Source of the DNA: Pirellula sp.
GTDB lineage: Bacteria > Planctomycetota > Planctomycetia > Pirellulales > Pirellulaceae
Length of the DNA stretch: 64,000 nt
Assembly: GCA_021300155.1 (NCBI GenBank)
Contig: JAJTID010000097.1
Span: 1-64,000 of the forward strand
Reading direction: 5' to 3'
In this document: in pieces, positions 30,498-39,904 of the stretch
Numbering within the stretch: the stretch's first letter is position 1
Layout of the letters: every line of letters begins with the position of its first letter
Program-made: the position numbers and the translations under genes
Notes under the pieces: generated by a model
Told to the model about the DNA's origin: nothing
What the model saw: the letters and a program-made list of their open reading frames with translations, nothing else
Database searches by the model: none

Positions 30498-31445
30498 ATG
30501 AAAACAAACTACTACACCAGACGTTCCTCCATTGTCTCATTGGTATTCTTGGCTCTACAGTGCCTTGCGTATCACAGCGGTGCAACTCTCAGCTCGATAT
30601 CACACGGTGCGGAGCCCAGGTCTTTCGAGTTGCGACTTTGGGAATCGGGTGCGCCGGATGCAAAAGGAACTGAACCAAAAGACATCCCGATGGCGATGGT
30701 TCGATTGCCTGCAAGTCAAAAACCCACAGGTGCAGTCGTTGTTTGTCCTGGGGGCGGATACGGTACGCTTGCCATGGGACATGAAGGTCTCGAGATCGCT
30801 GCATGGTTAAACAAAAATGGGGTCGCCGCGATTATCTGTGACTATCGCCATCGATCCAAAGGGTATGGGCACCCAGCTCCAATGCAGGACGCGATGCGGG
30901 CCGTTCGACTCACTCGAGCCAAGGCCTCGGAATGGAATATCTCCGCAGACCGTGTCGGGATTTGGGGATTTTCGGCAGGCGGGCACTTGGCATCCACCGT
31001 GTTGACTCAGTTTGATGAGGGAGATCCTGCAAGTTCGGACTCGATCGCACGCGAATCGAGTCGTCCTGATTTTGGAATTCTGTGTTATCCGGTCATCCTT
31101 TTCGGTCAACCGAAATCGCATAAGGGAAGCGAAACCAATTTGCTCGGCAAGGAACCAGACCCACAATTGCTCGCATCGTTGCAGAATGACACCCGAGTGA
31201 CCAAAGATACGCCACCGACATTTATCTTTCATACGTCCCAGGATACGACCGTTCCCCCAGAAAACGCGATCGCTTTTTACAGCGCGATGATAAAAGCTGG
31301 CGTTTCAGGCGAACTACATGTTTACGAAAAGGGGCGGCATGGTGTAGGCTTAGCCAAGGCGATCGCCGTTACCAGCGATTGGCCAAATGCTCTTCAACGA
31401 TGGCTCACTTCTCGTGGTGTCATCGACACCAGCGACTCGCAGTAG
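30498..31445 (+). CDS. exported alpha/beta hydrolase (acetyl-xylan-esterase-like)
   Basis: This encodes 315 residues from ATG 30498. A signal peptide covers about residues 1-38 (SIVSLVFLALQCLAYHSGATLS). The hydrolase core has the oxyanion motif CPGGGYG, the nucleophile elbow GFSAGGHLAS (Ser near residue 165), the acid in HTSQDTTVPPENA and the His in KGRHGVGLA. The order matches BD-FAE/dienelactone-type esterases that deacetylate polysaccharides such as xylan. Substrate is inferred. It is followed 21 bases later by the methyltransferase gene. Confidence 0.88.
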   Translation: MKTNYYTRRSSIVSLVFLALQCLAYHSGATLSSISHGAEPRSFELRLWESGAPDAKGTEPKDIPMAMVRLPASQKPTGAVVVCPGGGYGTLAMGHEGLEIAAWLNKNGVAAIICDYRHRSKGYGHPAPMQDAMRAVRLTRAKASEWNISADRVGIWGFSAGGHLASTVLTQFDEGDPASSDSIARESSRPDFGILCYPVILFGQPKSHKGSETNLLGKEPDPQLLASLQNDTRVTKDTPPTFIFHTSQDTTVPPENAIAFYSAMIKAGVSGELHVYEKGRHGVGLAKAIAVTSDWPNALQRWLTSRGVIDTSDSQ

Positions 31446-31466
31446 TTGCCTAACAATTAAGTGTCT

Positions 31467-32762
31467 ATGGACGATTTACTTCGCGGGCTAGTTCCTGCTC
31501 GCAACGCGGCGATTCCCGCTGTTCATGTCAGCCGTCCGATGCTTCATCCGAATATCTACCGAAAGCGGATCATTCGGACCGAGGGAAACCCGACCGCCGG
31601 TCAATGGGTTGCCGTTTATCATCAGCAATCGGATATCCAAGAACGAGACCGCGACGGGAATCGCATCGAATCCCGTCGAGAATCGGACGAACCGAGCCTC
31701 TTTGCCTACGGAATCTACAACCCACGCTCGGAAATCGCGGTTCGGATGTACTCCTGGTGGGGGCAATGGCCGGACGAATCGTTTTGGGATCGGATTGTCG
31801 ATAATGCAGTATCGCTTCGAAGGGACATTCTGCGACTCGATGAAACCACGGACGCTTACCGAGTTGTGCATGGTGAGTCGGATGGATTGCCTGGGCTTGT
31901 CGTCGATCGATATGGCGACTGCTTGAGCGCGGAGTTGTTTAGCCTTGGAATGTACTATCGATGCCAACCGATCTTAGAACGAATCGCGAAGAAACTCGGG
32001 ACGAAGCATTGGTTGATTCAGGAGTGCCCCCAATTCTTGAGCCAAGAAGGTCAATCGGTACCGAACCTGACGAGCGAAGGGATGCCACCGGTCTTGACGA
32101 TCACCGAGAACGGGGTCAAGTATCGTGTCCACTTCGGAACAGGACACAAAACGGGATTCTTCTGCGACCAACGGGACAATCGCCGTCAGTTGGCGCAGTT
32201 TTCAAAGCAACGATCGGTTCTCGATCTATGTTGCTACACCGGTGGGTTTGCCGTCCAAGCGGCAAAAGCGGGCAGTGCATCGGAAGTCACTGGTGTCGAT
32301 CTTGACGAAGAACCTTTAGCGATCGCAAAAAAGAACGCGGACATCAATCAAACACGCGTTCGATTTGTGCAGTCCGATGCATTCGCATTCATGCGTGACA
32401 TGTTGCGTATCGGTCGTCAGTACGATGTAGTGGTACTCGATCCGCCCAAATTGATTCGTTCTCGCAACGAGCTTGAAGAAGGCAGCAAAAAGCACTTCGA
32501 TCTCAACCGATTAGCAATCCAACTAGTGAAGCCCGGTGGCATCCTTTTGACATGCTCATGTGCCGGTCTTTTGGACGAACCGTCGTTTCAATCGATCGTT
32601 CGTTCCGCGGCAAAAGCTACCGGCTTTGATGCCGAAGGGAAACCGCACCCACCAAGAACACTTCAGTTTTTGCATTCGACCGGGGCGGCTCCTGATCATC
32701 CTGTCGTTGCCCATTGCCCTGAGACCGGATACTTGAAAAGCATCTGGGCACGCGTTCTATAG
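31467..32762 (+). CDS. class I rRNA cytosine methyltransferase, RlmI-like
   Basis: This encodes 431 residues (ATG 31467; GTG 31461 is two codons upstream). An N-terminal PUA-like domain (residues ~20-90, LHPNIYRKRIIRTEG and GIYNPRSEIAVRMYS) precedes an EEHEE/RlmI middle domain (YRVVHGESDGLPGLVVDRYGD, FGTGHKTGFFCDQRDNR) and a Rossmann SAM domain with VLDLCCYTGGFAVQAA and VVLDPPKLI. Such enzymes make 5-methylcytosine in 23S rRNA (position 1962 in E. coli). It converges with the ABC permease gene. Confidence 0.92.
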   Translation: MDDLLRGLVPARNAAIPAVHVSRPMLHPNIYRKRIIRTEGNPTAGQWVAVYHQQSDIQERDRDGNRIESRRESDEPSLFAYGIYNPRSEIAVRMYSWWGQWPDESFWDRIVDNAVSLRRDILRLDETTDAYRVVHGESDGLPGLVVDRYGDCLSAELFSLGMYYRCQPILERIAKKLGTKHWLIQECPQFLSQEGQSVPNLTSEGMPPVLTITENGVKYRVHFGTGHKTGFFCDQRDNRRQLAQFSKQRSVLDLCCYTGGFAVQAAKAGSASEVTGVDLDEEPLAIAKKNADINQTRVRFVQSDAFAFMRDMLRIGRQYDVVVLDPPKLIRSRNELEEGSKKHFDLNRLAIQLVKPGGILLTCSCAGLLDEPSFQSIVRSAAKATGFDAEGKPHPPRTLQFLHSTGAAPDHPVVAHCPETGYLKSIWARVL

Positions 32763-32866
32763 TCGAGCGACATCCGAAAATCGGCCCGTACTCCGCCACG
32801 GTCCTCGCCGTCTTAAGGATACCTCCATGTTGTCTTCGTTCCCGTAAGGCATCCTCACGTCTACAT

Positions 32867-33856
32867 TCAAACCTTCAAAGTACGAGAGATTCGTCGGTAA
32901 GCAATGCCATATCCAAGCAATGTAATCCCCGCACACAAAATCCATGCAAGGAAATCTATCCCTCTGTCAGTCGGCATCAATCCAAAAATCTCCCTTTGAA
33001 GCTGCCCCAATAAATGATAGGGGGACAAGTAGTAGAAGTATTCTTCCTCCTGCACCATTCCCCGTTGGAATCGATCAAAACGTCGCATGAGCGTCGCATT
33101 CATCACGATGTAAGTGACCCAGCCAACGATCCAAATCGCAAACCAGCCAAACCCAGCAAAGCGACTTTCCTCGGTCATCGACGACAGTGCTAGCGCAACT
33201 GCGGTAGTAGGAAGAACCAATACACAGGTCGACAATAAGATCCGAAGCGGGATATCCCATGTTTCGAGAATTGCACCGCTACTGGTGCTCATCAGAATAC
33301 CTGCCATATAAATCAACAAAGCAGGGAGCGTGGTGATCATCGCCAATAGGAAATAAAGCACACTGGCCTTGCCGATCAGATAAGACCACGGAGTTAGTGG
33401 CCTCGACAGATATAGCAAATATCCTCGGCTTCGAAGATCGTAACTGATGAGACGTGGTGCCACCAAACCGAGCATCACAACGGTACAGATCGCTTGCGGG
33501 TACCGAAAGTACCAATGTAAAATAAAAGTCCAAACTAGATGGCGATTCTCCTTCGGGTTTTCTACTGCAGGTCGCAGCACTTGCCATATTGAATCTCTTG
33601 GTGCTCGGTCCATACGTCGGCCAAACATTTCCTTGGTCACGCTTTGGCGAAGTGAATCGTCGACCGTTGCTTGCTCAAAGACACCGATGGCGACACCAGA
33701 TAACAGCGCAGGTATTGTCGCAACAATCATCACTCGCCTCAATGCAGTTCCTGCAAGCAGCAGTCGAATGCCTGACCACGCAACCACCCACCAACGGAAG
33801 AGGCTAAAAGTCCGCTCGCCCGACCATGTTCGGTACCCAACATCCAGGACTGGCAT
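32867..33856 (-). CDS. ABC-2 type transporter permease
   Basis: This encodes 329 residues from ATG 33856, which shares its A with the stop of the ATPase gene (TGATG); the longer ORF to 33955 would run inside that gene. About six transmembrane segments are visible, for example VMIVATIPALLSGVAIGVFE, AICTVVMLGLVAPRLISYDLRSRGYLLYLSRPLTPW (typical ABC-2 export motif) and FLAWILCAGITLLGYGIAYRR at the end. With the coupled ATPase it forms an exporter of unknown substrate. Its last 23 codons are duplicated at 140-207. Confidence 0.88.
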   Translation of the reverse strand: MPVLDVGYRTWSGERTFSLFRWWVVAWSGIRLLLAGTALRRVMIVATIPALLSGVAIGVFEQATVDDSLRQSVTKEMFGRRMDRAPRDSIWQVLRPAVENPKENRHLVWTFILHWYFRYPQAICTVVMLGLVAPRLISYDLRSRGYLLYLSRPLTPWSYLIGKASVLYFLLAMITTLPALLIYMAGILMSTSSGAILETWDIPLRILLSTCVLVLPTTAVALALSSMTEESRFAGFGWFAIWIVGWVTYIVMNATLMRRFDRFQRGMVQEEEYFYYLSPYHLLGQLQREIFGLMPTDRGIDFLAWILCAGITLLGYGIAYRRISRTLKV

Positions 33857-34764
33857 CAATCGGCTCCCGCGATTTGCATAAAGATCTTGTCGAGCGAATT
33901 TCGAGCTTGATCCACTTTTTGAATGATGACTCCGCACTGAGTCGCGGATCGCCAAACAATGGATGCGTCTGACGACAGTAGTCCGTGTACGAACAAACTA
34001 TTGACATCGGTTTGTTCGACGAGAAAGCGTTGTTGTTGCAATTCGACTTGAAGTTTCTCGACATCCGAGACAACCACCACATGCATACCGTTCTGCGTGG
34101 GCTTCTCTAATGTTTGCAAGGACTCATGCAATCGGACCGTTCCGTTCACCAGTACCGTGACATCGTCGCAGATTTGGTGCACATCGTGCAGGATATGTGT
34201 TGACAGCAAGACCGTTTTTCCGAACTCGGTGGCGAGTGTTTTGATTCGCCCAAGAAATTCTTCACGCTGGTTCGGATCAAGCCCAGTGGTTGGTTCGTCG
34301 AGAATCACAAGATCTGGATCGTGAACCAATGCTTGTGCAAACTTTAGCTTTTGACGCATACCGGTGGAGTAGGTTTCGACATTGCGATACCTTTCTTGTT
34401 CAATATCGCAAAAGTCCATGACTTCATGCGCTCGCCGCAATGCTTCGGATCCAGGTAACCCTGAAAGCTGAGCCATCAACCGAACCGATTCGATCCCCTG
34501 AAGCCCTAGGATATAGCAATCGTCTTCCGGCAGATACCCAATGCGATCGCGAAGGATGCGTACGTCTTTGGGCCACTGCATTCCCAAAACCGTTCCGCTA
34601 CCGGAGTTGGCGCGTACTAACCCGAGTATCGCTTTGATGAGTGTACTCTTCCCCGAACCGTTCGGGCCCAACAAACCTGTGATACCTGGTCGGACTACGA
34701 AATCTACATTCTGCAATGCGGATCGTCGACCATACTGTTTGGTCAATCCTCTAATGTCGATCAT
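33856..34764 (-). CDS. ABC transporter ATP-binding protein
   Basis: This encodes 302 residues from ATG 34764 (MIDIRGLTKQYG); the ORF track start at 34821 lies inside rarA. It has Walker A GPNGSGKST near 37, Q-loop GYLPEDD, signature YSTGMRQKLKFAQALVHDP, Walker B LVILDEP, and H-loop LLSTHILHD. A C-terminal domain of about 80 residues follows (MHVVVVSDVEKLQVELQQQ), as in CcmA/DrrA-type exporters. Translation is coupled to the permease by a one-base overlap, and the start overlaps the end of rarA by 14 bases. Confidence 0.93.
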   Translation of the reverse strand: MIDIRGLTKQYGRRSALQNVDFVVRPGITGLLGPNGSGKSTLIKAILGLVRANSGSGTVLGMQWPKDVRILRDRIGYLPEDDCYILGLQGIESVRLMAQLSGLPGSEALRRAHEVMDFCDIEQERYRNVETYSTGMRQKLKFAQALVHDPDLVILDEPTTGLDPNQREEFLGRIKTLATEFGKTVLLSTHILHDVHQICDDVTVLVNGTVRLHESLQTLEKPTQNGMHVVVVSDVEKLQVELQQQRFLVEQTDVNSLFVHGLLSSDASIVWRSATQCGVIIQKVDQARNSLDKIFMQIAGAD

Positions 34765-36124
34765 GGTTGCTATGCGTGCCAGTCTGTTCTGTCGGCATGG
34801 AAGGATCCGTACTATGTTCACCGAGTTTGGATTGAATCCATCGCCATCTCTTCGCTAGTTCGATTTCCTGGCCGGATTCGATCGGTTCATAATAACTGCG
34901 ATCCACACCCAAGTAATCTTGAGCGGCAATTCCATTCGGAGAATTGTGCGAATACTGATAGCCAGTGGCGTTGCCCAAGGATTTTGCACCGGCATAGTGC
35001 CCATCGCGAAGATGTTTTGGAACGGGAATGACGCTCCCCTCGCGCACATCTTTCCGAGCTGCTGATATCGCGGTGGTTGCAGAATTACTTTTCGGTGCCA
35101 GGGCAAGGTAGATGACCAATTGAGATAGAGTCAGTTGGCATTCTGGCAAACCGATGAATTCACACGCTTGCATCGCAGAGACAGCGATTGAAAGAGCTTG
35201 CGGGTCGGCGTTGCCGATATCTTCGCTGGCCAAGATGACCAAACGGCGACACAAGAAACGAACCTCTTCACCCGATTCTAAACTCCGTGCCAACCAATAC
35301 AACGCCGCGTTCACATCGCAACCGCGAATACTCTTGATCAACGCGCTCGCTTGGTCGTAATGCTGATCGCCTGTCGGGTCGAATTGGAGTACTTTCTTCT
35401 GCATGCTCTCGCGCATCGCATCGATATCCACAACAATCGGCTGTGTCGTGGACGAAAGGACGGACAGCTCCAATGCCCCGAGCGCGCGGCGCGCGTCTCC
35501 TTCCGCCATCCGAGCGCAATACTCCAACGCTTCGGTGGTCACCGTTGCTTCGTACATCCCTAAACCCCGGGACCAATCTTTCAACGCCCGTTGCAATAGC
35601 TGTACGATTTCGTTTTCGCCCAACAGATACAATTCGAAGACCTGCGATCGGCTCAACAACGCGCCGTTGACGGAAAAGTATGGATTACTCGTCGTCGCAC
35701 CCACCAAAGTGATCGTTCCTTGTTCGACATCGGGGAGCAATGCGTCTTGTTGCGATCGATTGAATCGATGAATCTCGTCGATGAACAAGATAGGGCGGTT
35801 TCCTGTCGCTGAAAGCTCATCGCGCCCCCACTCCAATGCTTCTCGCAGCTCCTTGATGCCGCTGGTAACTGCGTTCAATTGTCGAAATGCCCCCTTCGTC
35901 TCGCTGGCTAGCAAATGAGCTAACGTGGTTTTGCCTGTCCCAGGTGGACCATAGAGCAAGATCGATTGCAGTCGTTTCGTTGAAATGAGTCGACGCAAAA
36001 GTTTCCCAGGTGCCAACAGGTGAGATTGTCCTGCAAACTCGTCGATAGTCTTCGGTCGCATCCTCGCTGCTAACGGGAGCGATTTATCTCGATTCTGTTT
36101 TTCTGCATGAGCGAAGAGTTCCAC
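34751..36124 (-). CDS. rarA: replication-associated recombination protein RarA/MgsA
   Basis: This encodes 457 residues. An AAA+ ATPase core has Walker A YGPPGTGKTTLAHLLA near residue 60, Walker B LFIDEIHRFNRSQQDALLPDVE, sensor-1 GATTSNPYF and sensor-2 RMAEGDARRALGALE. The C-terminal clamp-loader and tetramerisation domain contains DVNAALYWLARSLESGE and VRFLCRRLVILASEDIGNADP. It acts at stalled replication forks and with SSB. It lies 55 bases after the sigma factor gene. Confidence 0.95.
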   Translation of the reverse strand: MELFAHAEKQNRDKSLPLAARMRPKTIDEFAGQSHLLAPGKLLRRLISTKRLQSILLYGPPGTGKTTLAHLLASETKGAFRQLNAVTSGIKELREALEWGRDELSATGNRPILFIDEIHRFNRSQQDALLPDVEQGTITLVGATTSNPYFSVNGALLSRSQVFELYLLGENEIVQLLQRALKDWSRGLGMYEATVTTEALEYCARMAEGDARRALGALELSVLSSTTQPIVVDIDAMRESMQKKVLQFDPTGDQHYDQASALIKSIRGCDVNAALYWLARSLESGEEVRFLCRRLVILASEDIGNADPQALSIAVSAMQACEFIGLPECQLTLSQLVIYLALAPKSNSATTAISAARKDVREGSVIPVPKHLRDGHYAGAKSLGNATGYQYSHNSPNGIAAQDYLGVDRSYYEPIESGQEIELAKRWRWIQSKLGEHSTDPSMPTEQTGTHSNHDRH

Positions 36125-36179
36125 AAGAATCAGTCCCTGGCGTAGCGGGTGGCGATAAGGTTTTGTTCACAAATTGGAA

Positions 36180-36833
36180 TCATCCCAGCTCAGGAAAGGA
36201 CTCACGTTTAGCTAAGCGACTCAGAAGCGTTTTCGTTCGCAAGACAAAATCCGATTTGTAATTGGCGACTTGTTGCTCCGTCATCCGTAGCTTTTCAGCG
36301 ATCTCTTTGTTTCCAACACCGGCAACAAAAAGCAACTCGATGCACTTGAGTTTCTGCCAGTCCTCTTTGGACTTCCATTTACCAATCTGTTCCTTCAACG
36401 CGTCGACGAGGGCCAATTCCTCGGAATCACGTCGTTCCACCGATCGAGCAATACTGCTCACGGCTCGATAAGGGGCAGGCGCCTGCTGTGCACCATCGCT
36501 CGAACCGTCCGGTGATGCGAACGAAGTCGTGTGGCGTCTGCCCTGACGACGAAGATGGTCGGTCAGTTTGTAAGCCGCAATCGAAAAAAGATAACCCTCG
36601 AGCGGGCGTTCGCAATCATAATTCGGCAGGCTATTCAAGAAGCCAACAAAGGTATCTTGAACGATATCTTCGGCGTGCGAACGATCAACAAGACGAGCGC
36701 TGACAAAAGCGAGAAGGCGCCCTTCAAAACGATCGATAAGCTGCTGCCAAGCATCGGCGCTCCCACTTCGAATGCTATCGACCAGCATTCGTTCTGGGTT
36801 CAAGGAGATCGCCGGGTTTGAAGGATTGTTCAT
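36180..36833 (-). CDS. ECF-type RNA polymerase sigma factor
   Basis: This encodes 217 residues. Region 2 covers about residues 15-95 (SADAWQQLIDRFEGRLLAFVSARL, HAEDIVQDTFVGFLNSLPNYD, LEGYLFSIAAYKLTDHLRRQGRR). Region 4 is at 155-205 (LKCIELLFVAGVGNKEIAEKLRMTEQQVANYKSDFVLR), with a helix-turn-helix. The Ser/Ala-rich linker between them is longer than usual. Its ATG overlaps the stop of the preceding membrane-protein gene (ATGA). It belongs to the planctomycete ECF sigma factors found next to Ser/Thr kinases, and its control probably runs through the neighbouring module. Confidence 0.9.
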   Translation of the reverse strand: MNNPSNPAISLNPERMLVDSIRSGSADAWQQLIDRFEGRLLAFVSARLVDRSHAEDIVQDTFVGFLNSLPNYDCERPLEGYLFSIAAYKLTDHLRRQGRRHTTSFASPDGSSDGAQQAPAPYRAVSSIARSVERRDSEELALVDALKEQIGKWKSKEDWQKLKCIELLFVAGVGNKEIAEKLRMTEQQVANYKSDFVLRTKTLLSRLAKRESFPELG

Positions 36834-37624
36834 CCCTTGAGTTTAGCTTTTTCTCGCCGGGCCAATAGCCCTACCAAACCCGACAAAAGCGTCATGCCGA
36901 GAAGCGAGGAACCACCCACGACTCCCACTTGCTTGGTTCTTTCGAGGACCTCCCGGTTTTTCTCCCAACCGCGAATCACCGCCAACTCACTTTTCGAGAT
37001 AAAAATTTGACGCCAAAGTTGATGATAGGACCCAGATGGCCTATCAACAATGTTCACATACTCTCGTTCTGGAACGAGAAGTTTTTTCTTGATGTATTCA
37101 GTCGTTAGTCCAGCCAAATCAGTAGCCGAAACGCCATCGAGCAACACATTCTTTTCGAGGTAATCCCGAACTTCGCTAAGCAAAACATTATCGAGCTCGT
37201 TGCGACATTCTTCGACATTTGAGTGGAGGGAGGTGGCAATTGGAAAACGTAGCTCGTCTCCTTCCTTGCTGAGTCCGTCTCTTATCCATGCAGGAGCACT
37301 CTCATTTAGCAGTGGATTCGAGGATTCTGCCAGTGCTTCGGATACGAGCGTTGGCGATTTGGATTCTGCCGATTTCGCACCGGGAGCAACTGGCTTCTGG
37401 GGTTCTTCGAACGCATCTGCAGGAAGAGAATCATCGATCTCCGCTTTCCCTGGAAGTTCGGAATCCGCATCCACCGACGAAAGCGTTGGCGGTCGTGATG
37501 ATTTTTCATTCGATTCACTTGCGACAACGATCGCACTTTGAGGCTTATCCGTATCTGGTTTACCGATTTGAACCGTGAAACCAATCACGCCAAAAACAAT
37601 TTGAATAACGATCATACTCTTCAT
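36830..37624 (-). CDS. bitopic membrane protein between kinase and sigma factor, function unknown
   Basis: This encodes 264 residues. A hydrophobic N-terminus (MKSMIVIQIVFGVIGFTVQIG) is a signal or anchor, residues ~30-100 are Ser/Pro/Glu-rich and probably disordered, ~110-215 are a folded helical part (DELRFPIATSLHSNVEECRNELDNVLL), and residues ~240-258 form a second helix (LLGMTLLSGLVGLLARR) followed by a basic tail. No zinc anti-sigma motif is present. It sits 6 bases after the kinase gene and overlaps the sigma gene by four bases, so a role in signal transfer or sigma control is inferred. Confidence 0.8.
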   Translation of the reverse strand: MKSMIVIQIVFGVIGFTVQIGKPDTDKPQSAIVVASESNEKSSRPPTLSSVDADSELPGKAEIDDSLPADAFEEPQKPVAPGAKSAESKSPTLVSEALAESSNPLLNESAPAWIRDGLSKEGDELRFPIATSLHSNVEECRNELDNVLLSEVRDYLEKNVLLDGVSATDLAGLTTEYIKKKLLVPEREYVNIVDRPSGSYHQLWRQIFISKSELAVIRGWEKNREVLERTKQVGVVGGSSLLGMTLLSGLVGLLARREKAKLKG

Positions 37625-37630
37625 GATTCC

Positions 37631-39805
37631 TTACGAGACCTGCGTGCTATCCTTATAGCTAAGCCAAGGAGACGCCATTTGTACTGCGAACGAGGTAACA
37701 CCTGCAACAATCAAGCACCAGGGAGTTGGAAAGTAAAACAGCCCTTGGACCAACGCGGCCATCGCAACACTCCAGGCGATCGCCCAAAGACTGAATCGAT
37801 GTTTGCGTAGGATATCCGATTGTCTCCACCATCGCACGATCCACATCAGCGAAGCAAAGTACGCGATGTGTGCCGCCAATAATGGAGAGCTACCTTCCCC
37901 GTAAAATCCTTTCCAAGATTTGTTCCAATCGTTTACTGAAAAATCAGGTGTTCTGATTTCAAATTGAGCCCACGATGTCTTGGTGATTTCACTCCAAGGA
38001 ACCATGAGGTGGTCGCTGATTCCATAGCTAACCATTCCTAATCCAACACCTGCCGACATCAAAACAAATCGATAGACAATCGAGTCTTCTACTTGTGCTT
38101 CCCAGCGTCTCGCAAAGTAAATTACGGTCCAACTAGTTAGCATTGCCATGATCGCCGTCCAAGCGATCCCACCAATCCAACCGCTCGTGTCTCCTTCAAT
38201 ACGAGCCTGTGTTAACAAGGATCCTGCGAGGGCGATGACAGCAATAACCATTCCAGAAAATGTCCATGCTCTAGTCCGCGAATGAATTTGTGTCCAAAGG
38301 CCCCGATCCTTTAAAGCCGTTCGTTGGTCGCGCTGCCAATTCTTGAGAGCGACGCGGTATGGGATAGGGGCAGGCTTTGGAGCCGCCGGCGCTGCAACGA
38401 AATTAGGACTAGGAGCACTTCGCGGTTTCGGGTTTGCCGGCGAGGGCTGTCGCGGTGAACCAAACGGTGCGGGCTTGGAAGTTGGCTGCACTTTGCTCGG
38501 CCCGCCACTGATATACCAAATGAAGTAGTACACCATGTAAGCGCATAAAGCCAAAAATGCGAGCGGTGCTATCCATCCGCCGTTGGTAACCAATAGGATA
38601 ATGAGTCCGGCGATACCGAGTCCCTGCATGCCTTTTGGCAAGTTCCTGAACCAAGTCTGCACATCCCATATCGTTTGCTGGATCGCTCTAGCGACAGGCT
38701 CTTGGTAGAGATCACCTGCTATAGCCGCATTCGCCCCAACGGTGCCATTTCCAAGAACTGGTGTCATGACGGGGGAACCCGCGACTGTCGAGTGATCATT
38801 TCCTATTGGCTTTCCGAACGGAATCGAAGGACTTGATGCGAGTGGTTGAAGCACAGGAGGTATATTGGGGATCGGAAGCATATTGGAGCTTCGAACAGCC
38901 AGCCCGCTTCGATCCAGTTCCCAACCGATCGCTTGTAACAATTCTCGGCAGTCGCGATAACGCGACGAAGAGTTTTTTGCCAAGCATCTTTCTATCGCGG
39001 CTGCATAAGGTTGCGGAATCATGCTGACGTCAGGATCTGCAGTCAAATGCTTGAGTATGATCTCTTGGCTGCTTTCGCCGTCGAAAGGAACGACACCGGT
39101 GAGCATCTCGTAAAGGATGATCCCCAACGAATAGATGTCGATTTCTTTGCCATACTCACCGCGACCAATCTCGGGCGCCATGTAATGAAACGTTCCAACG
39201 CTCTCGGTTTGGCCACCTCGACGCGATGCACTGATGTATTTGCTCAAGCCGTAGTCGCCAATTTTCACCAAGCTATTGTCGATGAAGACATTCGCAGGCT
39301 TCAAATCTCGGTGAACGATCCCTTGGTCGTGCAGGTAAGCCACACCGGCAACTAGCTGTGCGAAGAGCGTGATCGTCTCTTGCGTGTTGATGGTGTTGCT
39401 GTGACGGTCGATCTGTTCTCGCAGCGAGTCCCCAGCGATGAACTCCATGACAATCCAACCTTGCTCCTCTTTGTCGAAGCGGATGTCGTAGATGCCAACC
39501 AAATTAGGGTGGCGCAGATTCAAGCAATGGCGAACGCCACGAACTTCGACTTCGAGGTTCTTTTGAATTCGCTTCAGGGCAACTTCTTTGCCCGATTCAC
39601 TTTCGGCGAAATAAACTTCTCCAAAGCCCCCCGATCCGACACCACGTTTGATGACGAAGCCATCGAGGGGTTTATCTCCATTTCCATATTGGAACTTCAT
39701 CGAAGCACCGACATTTCTCTGTTTTTCTGGCTGGGTGGCTTGTGAACGTGACTCGCGGTGGAGAGGTTTTTCAGCTGATTTGGAGCGATTGAGGATGGCG
39801 AACAT
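37631..39805 (-). CDS. membrane serine/threonine protein kinase (PknB-like)
   Basis: This encodes 724 residues. The kinase domain spans about 48-310: glycine loop GVGSGGFGEVY, lysine VALKRIQ, HRDLKPANVFI (near 165), DYG in KIGDYGLSKYI (in place of DFG), MAPEIGRGEY and DIYSLGIILYEMLTG. A Pro-rich linker (about 310-480) surrounds one hydrophobic segment near 400-440. The C-terminal ~200 residues hold about six transmembrane helices. Such kinases are abundant in planctomycetes. Gene order FHA, kinase, membrane protein, sigma points to one regulatory unit. Confidence 0.92.
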   Translation of the reverse strand: MFAILNRSKSAEKPLHRESRSQATQPEKQRNVGASMKFQYGNGDKPLDGFVIKRGVGSGGFGEVYFAESESGKEVALKRIQKNLEVEVRGVRHCLNLRHPNLVGIYDIRFDKEEQGWIVMEFIAGDSLREQIDRHSNTINTQETITLFAQLVAGVAYLHDQGIVHRDLKPANVFIDNSLVKIGDYGLSKYISASRRGGQTESVGTFHYMAPEIGRGEYGKEIDIYSLGIILYEMLTGVVPFDGESSQEIILKHLTADPDVSMIPQPYAAAIERCLAKNSSSRYRDCRELLQAIGWELDRSGLAVRSSNMLPIPNIPPVLQPLASSPSIPFGKPIGNDHSTVAGSPVMTPVLGNGTVGANAAIAGDLYQEPVARAIQQTIWDVQTWFRNLPKGMQGLGIAGLIILLVTNGGWIAPLAFLALCAYMVYYFIWYISGGPSKVQPTSKPAPFGSPRQPSPANPKPRSAPSPNFVAAPAAPKPAPIPYRVALKNWQRDQRTALKDRGLWTQIHSRTRAWTFSGMVIAVIALAGSLLTQARIEGDTSGWIGGIAWTAIMAMLTSWTVIYFARRWEAQVEDSIVYRFVLMSAGVGLGMVSYGISDHLMVPWSEITKTSWAQFEIRTPDFSVNDWNKSWKGFYGEGSSPLLAAHIAYFASLMWIVRWWRQSDILRKHRFSLWAIAWSVAMAALVQGLFYFPTPWCLIVAGVTSFAVQMASPWLSYKDSTQVS

Positions 39806-39904
39806 GGCACTTCCTACATTTTAGCTCAACGATGGAGCTAATTCGAACATACTTGGATTTAGACTATGTGTGCATTTTCGTTGACGGGTTCAAAACCTTG
39901 GGGA

